64,000 nucleotides of DNA from Scilla litardierei (taxonomy: Eukaryota > Streptophyta > Magnoliopsida > Asparagales > Asparagaceae). Under the pieces are notes generated by a model. That model had not been told where the DNA came from, did not search any database, and saw only the letters and a program-made list of their open reading frames with translations. Positions 56,772-64,000 of this stretch are shown here, piece after piece; position 1 is the first letter of the stretch; each line of letters opens with the position of its first letter. The translations under genes and the position numbers were made by a program. The DNA is taken from the NCBI GenBank assembly GCA_030789695.1, contig CM061136.1:137962448-138026447 (forward strand), in the 5' to 3' direction.

Positions 56772-58294
56772 CTACATGAAAGGTGTTAAGTGTGACATTG
56801 GAATCCAACAAGATCCACTATTGTTAGCCATTAAAGTTTTAGGAACCCACACTTGTTTGAACTTTATGTTTGTGTTCCTAAACTTACAATAATAGGATGT
56901 GTGACCAACACTATCACAAGTAAAACACTTTGCATGCATATTTTTCACAATAGAGGGCACATTGTGGAATTTCTTAAATTTGGATTTTTCAACGTTTTTC
57001 AAACCAAATCCAAGTCCTCTTCTATTATTGCCATATAGTTGATTTTCAAGTATGGTATCCAACGAATGTTTACCAATTGAAAATTTTCTTAATGACAATT
57101 CTAGATTAGGAACTTTGGATTTTAAAAGTTTATTTTCGTCCACGAGCAAGGTGCATTTACTTATAAAAGCTCTCTTGTTTTCATGTTCCTTCTTTTCAAA
57201 CTCATTCATATTTCTTTTTCTTTTAAGGTCATTATTAATCGTGCACAGTTTATCATTAAGCTCTTTAATCACATTATCTTTTTCAGCTTCAAGCTTAAAT
57301 AAATCCTGCTTAAGCATGCTAATTTCATTCAATAAGGAAGGGCAAGAAAGACAAGCAACTTCTTCATTAAAGCATGATTTTTCCTTTTTCATTATAGCAA
57401 TGGTAGAATCACGTTCATCAAGTTTTTCTTTAAGGATGTCAACTTCCTCAGAAATGTCACATTTTTCTTTTTGTAATTTAAAGATGGCATTCCTATAATT
57501 ATTTAACATGAGTTCTAGCTCATTAATCTCATTTTGCATTCCCTTACAAATTTCTAACAATTCAGGTTTAGTAAAGGAATTTACCTCATCGCACTTTGCC
57601 ATTAAGCAGACGAAGGAGTGAGCCATATTCTCCTCAGGCTCATCCTCAGTTTCGATGTCCATGTCCCATGTTAGCACATTGGTTTTCCTTTATCTTTAGC
57701 AACCTGAGCGGTCTCTTGTCTGCACTGCTTCACGAAGTGTCCCTTTTTCCTGCATTTAAAGCATTCAACTCTATCAGCAGAATCTTGTTCAAAAGAATTT
57801 ATATTTGAATTAAAAGTGTTGGAGCGAATGAACCTTTTATGCATTTCTGATCTTCCTTAAGGAGTCCTGATGTACTTTCTGAAATTTCTGACCATCAGCG
57901 CTATCTCCTCATCTTCTTCTTCATCTTCGCTAGCTTTTAGAGCAAGTGGCTTTGAAGCTTTTTCTTTCTCCTGAGGTTTCTCTCTATCTTCAATATTTCA
58001 CAATTCAAGCTCATGTGACATTAAATTACCTATCAAGTCCTCCACCCTCTTCTGTGATAGATCCTTCGCTTCATGGATGGCAGTGACTTTAGGCCTGAAA
58101 GAGCTTGGCAGTGCTCTTAATATCTTTCTCAACTGTTCAAGGCTAGAATAAGACTTACCAAGCGAGCTAGACTTGTAGATGATGTTGGTGAATCTCACAA
58201 ACATCTCTGATATGATCTCTGATGGTTGCATGCAAAATCCCTCATACTCTGTATTCAGAAGTGCAAGTCTAGACCCTTTCACCTGTGACGTTCC
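56772..58294 (-). pseudogene. gag: Gag of E4, broken by a stop and frameshifts
   Basis: The 5' part (58294-57998) encodes GTSQVKGSRLALL...LRKILRALPSSFRPKVTAIHEA...LMSHELEL of the UBN2 core and then meets an in-frame TGA. The frame downstream is shifted. A CCHC knuckle, CFKCRKKGHFVKQC, lies at 57722-57763. The C-terminal 301-codon part (57677-56772) has a long coiled coil, a second knuckle CFTCDSVGHTSYYC (about residue 250) and the W-P tail (VWVPKTLM, CWIPMSH). Two knuckles and the tail fit Sirevirus gag. The N-terminus is cut off by E3. Confidence 0.88.
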
Positions 58295-60162
58295 TGTAGT
58301 GACTCTGTGCTATGAGGAATAGACACTAGAGGGGGGTGAATAGTGTTTTATAGAATTATAAAGAATTTACGCCAAATAAAACCCTAATTAACCAACAAAT
58401 GCGGAATGAAAGAAGTGATCAACAACACAAGGAATAATGCAAAGCAAACATGCAATGTACCCTGGTTCGGTGCCACCCAAGTCTCCCCGACTTGTTCCCG
58501 GTGCCCTAATCCAGCAACACCCGGATCCCCTCCGGATACTCTAGAAAAACCACTAGAGCTTTCCTTTATCCAACTTGCGGAAACCCCACAAGTGCAATCG
58601 ACCTACAATCGATGTCCGTGTACCCCCACAACCCGGGAACACGCAAATACCTTAATCCCACAACCTGGAACTAAGCATACTCTCACAAACCGAGAGCAAA
58701 CTCTGTAATTTTGACTCCCACAACTTGGGATCAAGCCAACCCTCTCAACAACCGAGAGTATACAACAATTTAGATGTATAGAGAATGAAATGTAAAGCTT
58801 TTACCACAAAATCCTATGCCTTAAGAAATACTTACCAATATAGTGCAAGAATGGATTTTGAGGAAGTAGTTAGCACCAAACCCTAGCTCCACCAAGATGG
58901 ACAACAATAATGGCTAGGGTGAAGTTGGTGACTTTGATTCAAGCTCTTAGCTTGAGAAGCTCACAAAGAATGAGAATCTCTCTTGAGGAAATTAGTGCTC
59001 AAAGAGTGAGGGAGATATTCTTGTGAGAAGAGAGAGCTTAGAAATGGAGTTGAATGGCTCTTCTCTTGGATGTGAAAATGTCTCTAATTTCAGCCTTGAT
59101 TATCTGGTTTGAAGCAACTCAAACTTATATAGGAAGAGACAAAATGGATCACAAGATTCGTGGCAATAAATGCCCAACGGATCTATTTTTGAAGCTGCTT
59201 AATTGGTCTAAGAAGGATCACTGACCGATTAGTTTTACAACTAGTCGGTCGGTGAACCTTCTTGGACCGACTAGATAGTTGACAGAGAATATGGTGAAAT
59301 AATGGGTAAGCACTAGTCGGTCTAAGAAGGATCACTGACCGGTTAGTTTTGAAACTAGTCAGTCTAAGAAGGATCATCAACCGACTAGTTTGACAACTAG
59401 TCGGTTGGTGAACCTTCTTGAACCGACTAGATTGACTTTTAATCGATTAACCATCCTTCTTGAACCAACTAAGATGCATATGAAGCCATGAAAAGAAGCG
59501 ATAAGCTTTGGGAAACTTTCTAATGGCTTCTAAGGTAATCCTAGAGATAAGATATGATAGTTATGAAGATTTCTAGGCAAGTACTACTCAAGGCTTAACA
59601 TTCTATGAGATGAAGCTAGAAGACAATATAAATAACATGAAGAACCGTCTTTAAAGCTTCAACATGGAGAATCCGAATCCCTTGACTTCATGAATAACTC
59701 CTTGAGCTTCAACGAAGCTCCAGGCACAACGATCACGCGTTTTGAGGAAGTCTTGGGACGTCGCTTGAGATGTACAAAGTAATTTGGCGATGATCTCCAT
59801 AATTCTTCATGGTCTTGAGTCTTTTAGTTGTATGTCTTGAATGTCTCCAAGCACAAAGTCTTTGATCCTCAAGGTGTTCTTTGAAGCTTTTGAATCATCC
59901 ATTCCTTCTTCTCTTTGGATTGAATCTCCATTCATTTGTTGATGCCATTGGCTTGAGGTTTGAGGTAGCCTTTGAGTTCTTCAAGCCAATGCTTCACCTT
60001 TGTTGATCTACCAAGTCCTCCACTTGAATCAACACGTGTAATCACTTTGATCTTCTTGAATCTAATTGGTGACTTTTTAGCTAACTGCAAACACATGAGT
60101 TAATCACAATGATTTGTGTTTGATCATCATCAAAATCAAGGTGGAGAGTCCAATACTCAACA
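58295..60162 (-). repeat. E3 3' LTR
   Basis: 1868 bp; minus-strand ends TGTTGAGTATTGG...AGAGTCACTACA. It is related to the E1 LTR (shared ACGCGTGATCGTTGTGCCTGG-like phrase, ACTATTCACCCCCCTCTAG near the end). GACCGACTAGT-type palindromes are at about 59195-59460 and a minus-strand TATATAAG at 59125-59132. Clearly diverged from E1, so a separate subfamily. Confidence 0.85.
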
Positions 60163-60176
60163 TTCTCCCCCTTTTT
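60163..60176 (-). other. E3 polypurine tract
   Basis: AAAAAGGGGGAGAA on the minus strand, identical to that of E1. Confidence 0.9.
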
Positions 60177-63100
60177 GATGATGACAAACCAAACATAAAC
60201 AAAATAAATAATTGGGCATTAAATATACTTACTCCCCCTGCAATGATGCCAATCAAGTTAATATCAATAATTAATAGCATCATTCAGCAGTTAGTAGTGT
60301 GTGTATCACATGAGGTTGTGTATATATCGCATGAATGATCAGAAATAATATGCGTACACAATACAAATCATATAGGTGATACACATCATAAACATGAGCA
60401 TGATTACCAATATATATATAATGTAATCAATATAAACCAAGATAATCACCAATGTTCCTCCTGAATCATATACATGAACGATCATCAATATAAACCAAGG
60501 TAATCACCAATGCTTCCCCTGAATCATATACATGAACGATCATACATAAAGTCTATATGATTCAAGTTATTGTTTAACACTCAACATTTAATAAGCACAT
60601 CCTTTGTTTATTTCTCTCCCCCTTTGGCATTATCCAAAAGACATGGGGGGTATAGAAACAATAAAAGCAAAAAAAAGAGTGGAAAACTAAAAGGTATATC
60701 TAATGTAAACTAGATAAGCTACCAATTTAAAAACAAGATATCAAAATAAAGATATCAATTGCAAGAGCAAATATCCAACAACAACTCAACTACCCTCAAT
60801 TATCACAAGAAGATAAGCAATAAGTACATGTGATAAAAGATTACAATAGATACTAATTGTAAAGAGTAGTGTGAGCAGTGTTAGAAAAGTGACAATAGCA
60901 TAATTAGCTGTAGCTACTAGCTATAAATATGATAAAGAATACGGATAACAATGCAAAAAATCATGACATCACTTGTGAAACAAAAACAAGTGATCAAATA
61001 GTGTCAAGTACACAAACAAACTCAATTATCACAAAATTTATAACATTAAGCATAATGTGATAGACTGTCCTTGAGCAAGGGCATGACATATGACATGAAC
61101 ATGATTAAATACATAATGGTGGAATCAAAATCATCACAATGACATAGATCAACAAATAATATCAATAAACTGAGATCTAAGTCAAACATAAAAAATGCAA
61201 CAAACATGACTATGGAAATTTTTAACCATGTGTACAAAGTTATGTTATGAAATAATAACATAAATTAAGTATAATGGCATGAGAAACCAATTGTAAGCAT
61301 ACCAAATCATCTCCAAAAGTATCTCCAGCTAAACTCCACAAAGCATCTCCAAAAGTAAGCATACCAAATCTAAGTGAAGTGTGCGATGTGGGCACACACA
61401 AATATCTATATCATGCAAAAGTGTTATGCCAAATTGAGATGGAAACATCATAAAACGTATGGCATACACAATTCTCGCACACTAGAAGACTAATTGAAAC
61501 AATGTGCAAAAGAACCATAGTACTAGCATGCATTCCAGAAGAGATACTCACAGAATGAGTCAATGATAAGCATGGAATGCCATGAGCATAAGGAAGATAA
61601 GTACTATATTAAAAGCTCAAAACTAGCATCAAGCAAGAGCATGTAAAGATGATATCCAATATAAATAGTCTACCAATTGTAAAGATGATACCAATTGTAG
61701 TCTAACAAAGTATGCAAAGCAGGCAAATAATGTCAAGATCATGACATCACTTGTGAAGGAAACCAAGTGAACACATAGAGACATGATCTCATCCTAGCTC
61801 AATTATCACAAAGGATTTAACATGAGTCATAATGTGACAAAACATCTTTTGAGCAAAGGCATGAAGATAGTCTACGTTCAAAGTCACAAGGTAGGACATA
61901 AACGAATAAAGTTATCATGAACATCGCATGCATGCATACCAATTATGCGAATAGAATAAAAGCTTGAGTAACCACAATTTAATCGGAGGTAGCATTAATG
62001 AAGTCATAGTGCATCAAGATATATTCAAGTAAGAATATTTATGACAGAATATACATATCATCAAACACAATATAAAGCTTATATGATCGTGTATAGCACA
62101 AGTTATCTCTAACATCTCATAAAAATAGCATAAAATATGAGCATGAGATGAGAGATGACTTAGTGAGAAATATAGCTTGAAGATCACTAACTAATATGAA
62201 TGAGTGTTATGTCACTTGTGAAAATATCATACATTAAAGATTTAGCTATAGACATGAAAGATCTCTTGAATAAAATTATAGCTAAACATCAGTCATGAAG
62301 TAATTAAAATGACAAGTAACATACATTGATCACCCCAAATCATATCAATACGTCTCATAAAGATAATCATACAAACTATAAGAAAAGTATGAGATGTGTG
62401 GTGATATAATGAACAAATATGCATAAAGATCCTAAATCATTAATCTTATTCATGGCATGAAAAAGATATGAACATCAATAAGCAACTAACCAATTCATTA
62501 TATGAATGTTATAGCTACCATGGTACATGAGTCGTAATAAGACATATATGACATACATGAACAAGGTAGTCACATAAACAAACAATCTTCATGAGGGTGT
62601 GACAAGAATGAGCTAATGAAGAAGTATGATGTATTACACAAATCGAATATATTAAAGTACCAATTGTAAACATGGTAGTCAAAACCAATATATTAAAATA
62701 CCAATTGTACAAAACACATACTTACAACCATTTAGCTCTCCTTATATGTGTGCATCTCCAATGCACCATCCTTTCCTTTGAATTGATCCATCATTTGTAA
62801 ACCAAGGAGTGTGTAGAGTAGGCATCTTGCACAACAATCTGACAATTCAACAATTGGTGGTATCCAAAAACTTTTTGGATCCAATAGGTTAAGGAACAAA
62901 ATCAAGTAGTCCAATAACCAATCATTTACCATTTGTAAATAACACTCATCAATAGAAATGCATGACATGCATTAATAGGAGTTATTATAATCACGAAAAT
63001 CATACATATAAGGAATTAACAATTCTCAACCATTAGAAATTAGATACACCTATACTAATAATTCCTATGCATATGATTTAGTCAAGCAACATCATTATGA

Positions 63101-63634
63101 ATACACACATCTAATACAATAGTGTGTGCTAGACAGATTCCCCGTTCAATATGCATATGTGCACAAAATAAACATTCACGGCACAACACATATTGAAGGA
63201 AGGCATGAAAAGTAATACCATAAAGAGTGTGCATGAAAAGCATAAAGTATTAATCTTCATAACCAAATTTCTCTTTCCCTTTGGCATATCAACAATATAG
63301 GAAGGTGCAAATTGATAATAAATCACCAAGGGTCATAGAAATCAACTGATCTATATGCACACCACAATATGAATGAAATGCAATGACATATAAATGAAAA
63401 TGTCATACCCCCACACAATCATACAAACTATGCAAACTTGGGAGAAGTGGACGAACTCACATATATATGGGTACAAAAAGTAATCATACAAGCATGTTAC
63501 CCAAGCAATGAAGTGCAATATGAGTGAGTAAGCAAGGTGCAAATCAAATAAGATTAGAGTTTGATTTTTATATATAGTCGCATGAGAATATGTCATTCCT
63601 AATATACGATTCTATATGTGTGTTCATACCATGC
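60177..63634 (-). other. AT-rich interior of E3 without coding frames
   Basis: About 3.4 kb rich in CATGA, CACAAG and ACCAATTGTA phrases. No conserved protein in any frame. 62862-62880 holds the palindrome shared with E1. It is longer than the E1 equivalent (1.2 kb), so it may contain further insertions. Confidence 0.55.
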
Positions 63635-64000
63635 TGTAACGGTCGGGTTCCGATCGTACTTTCTTTGTGCACGTGCTCTTGATTGTGCACGTGCTTATTT
63701 TTGATTTTATTTGATTTTGAATATTATTGAGTGATATATCGACGTGATCATCTCTGGAAGTATTAGATTGTGGAATAACTTTGTAACAACATATCTCGAG
63801 TCGTTCTTCAGCGACGCTATCTCAATTGACGTGACGTCGCGACTTTCTGCGTTGATGCGAGACGTTACGAATTTTAGTCTCGTCTCTCGACATCGAAATT
63901 TAGATCCGTCTTCTCCGCTACCTTTCTTTAGTCATCTAGAACACCCCATAATTATTTTATAATTTTTGGACTTAATTTGACCTATTTTCTATTTTTTTGA
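63635..64000 (+). mobile_element. LTR C: start of a Ty3-type LTR, cut by the window end
   Basis: TGTAACGGTCGGGTTCCGATC resembles the minus-strand start of LTR A at 23322 (TGTCACGGTCGCTTTTCGATC). The GTGCACGTGC/GTGCGCGCAC phrase follows at the same distance. Plus orientation, presumably inserted in E3. The tentative target flank is CATGC. Confidence 0.5.

Larger units (their letters stand above)
53661..58294 (-). mobile_element. E4: 3' part of a gag-only Sirevirus-like element, interrupted by E3
   Basis: Minus orientation: decayed gag, about 1.2 kb of non-coding DNA, polypurine tract, 3' LTR. Gag-end to polypurine distance (about 1205 bp) equals that of E1 (1202 bp), and no pol lies between. 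E3 is inserted in gag at 58295, so the 5' part of E4 should lie beyond 64000. Confidence 0.8.
58295..63634 (-). mobile_element. E3: 3' LTR and non-coding interior of another Sirevirus-like element
   Basis: The 3' LTR (58295-60162) follows a polypurine tract at 60163-60176 in minus orientation, so the body of the element is at higher coordinates. The body up to 63634 contains no gag or pol frame but shows the E1-type multiple polypurine tracts (60231-60240, 60611-60630) and the ATCCAAAAA palindrome. Target flank is GTTCC (58290-58294). The 5' LTR is outside the window. Confidence 0.75.

Overview
This window is about 64 kb of plant nuclear DNA made almost entirely of nested LTR retrotransposons and smaller repeats. 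I find no host protein-coding gene, no rRNA or tRNA gene and no CRISPR array. A flowering plant is indicated by Sirevirus-like Copia gag proteins, tRNA-iMet and tRNA-Asp type primer-binding sites, Athila/Tat-like Ty3 sequences, chromovirus-like long LTRs and a plant-type non-autonomous hAT element. The species cannot be read from the sequence. A run of exactly 500 N (26267-26766) marks an assembly gap.

Layout. 1-1887: a minisatellite, a short Helitron-like element (H1) and a (TA)n tract. 1888-3820: nothing recognised. 3821-23322: a nest in which two ~2.6 kb LTRs of one Ty3 family (A and B, minus strand) are split by two full-length, gag-only Sirevirus-like elements, E1 (6022-12939, inside B) and E2 (14767-22129, inside A). 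23964-24562: a long-TIR element and a partial copy cut by Copia-1. 24563-26266: minus-strand Copia-1 (LTR, RNase H, RT), running into the gap. 26767-32280: the 3' part of a Ty3 Athila/Tat-like element (G1) with a frameshifted accessory ORF and a 3' LTR, which meets a second LTR of the same family (G2) head-on. 33648-36830: further Ty3 LTR remnants. 36942-43579: decayed minus-strand Copia-2 with a 1.35 kb GC-rich hairpin array in its leader. 44242-45252: a second Helitron-like element (H2). 45253-47722: the plus-strand start of a related Copia-3. 48404-49129: a hAT element with a perfect 8-bp target-site duplication. 49417-64000: a deep nest. An Athila-like gag (E6) is cut by a minus Ty3 LTR (LTR5), that by a minus Sirevirus-like element (E4), E4's gag by another one (E3), and E3 probably by an LTR (C) starting at 63635.

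How the parts work together. E1 and E2 have both LTRs, iMet primer-binding site, polypurine tract and target-site duplications (E2's with one mismatch), yet no protease, integrase, reverse transcriptase or RNase H. Their LTR pairs are about 99% identical by eye, so they moved recently and must have used enzymes supplied in trans. E4 has the same layout in decayed form. E2 also carries a second ORF whose fold-level pattern resembles the accessory ORF of the unrelated Ty3 element G1. Several LTRs of both superfamilies carry family-specific clusters of short palindromes just upstream of the TATA box. A hairpin directly after the gag stop is kept in E1, E2 and E4 although the stem sequences differ. 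Coordinates of old LTR fragments are approximate unless a target-site duplication is stated.
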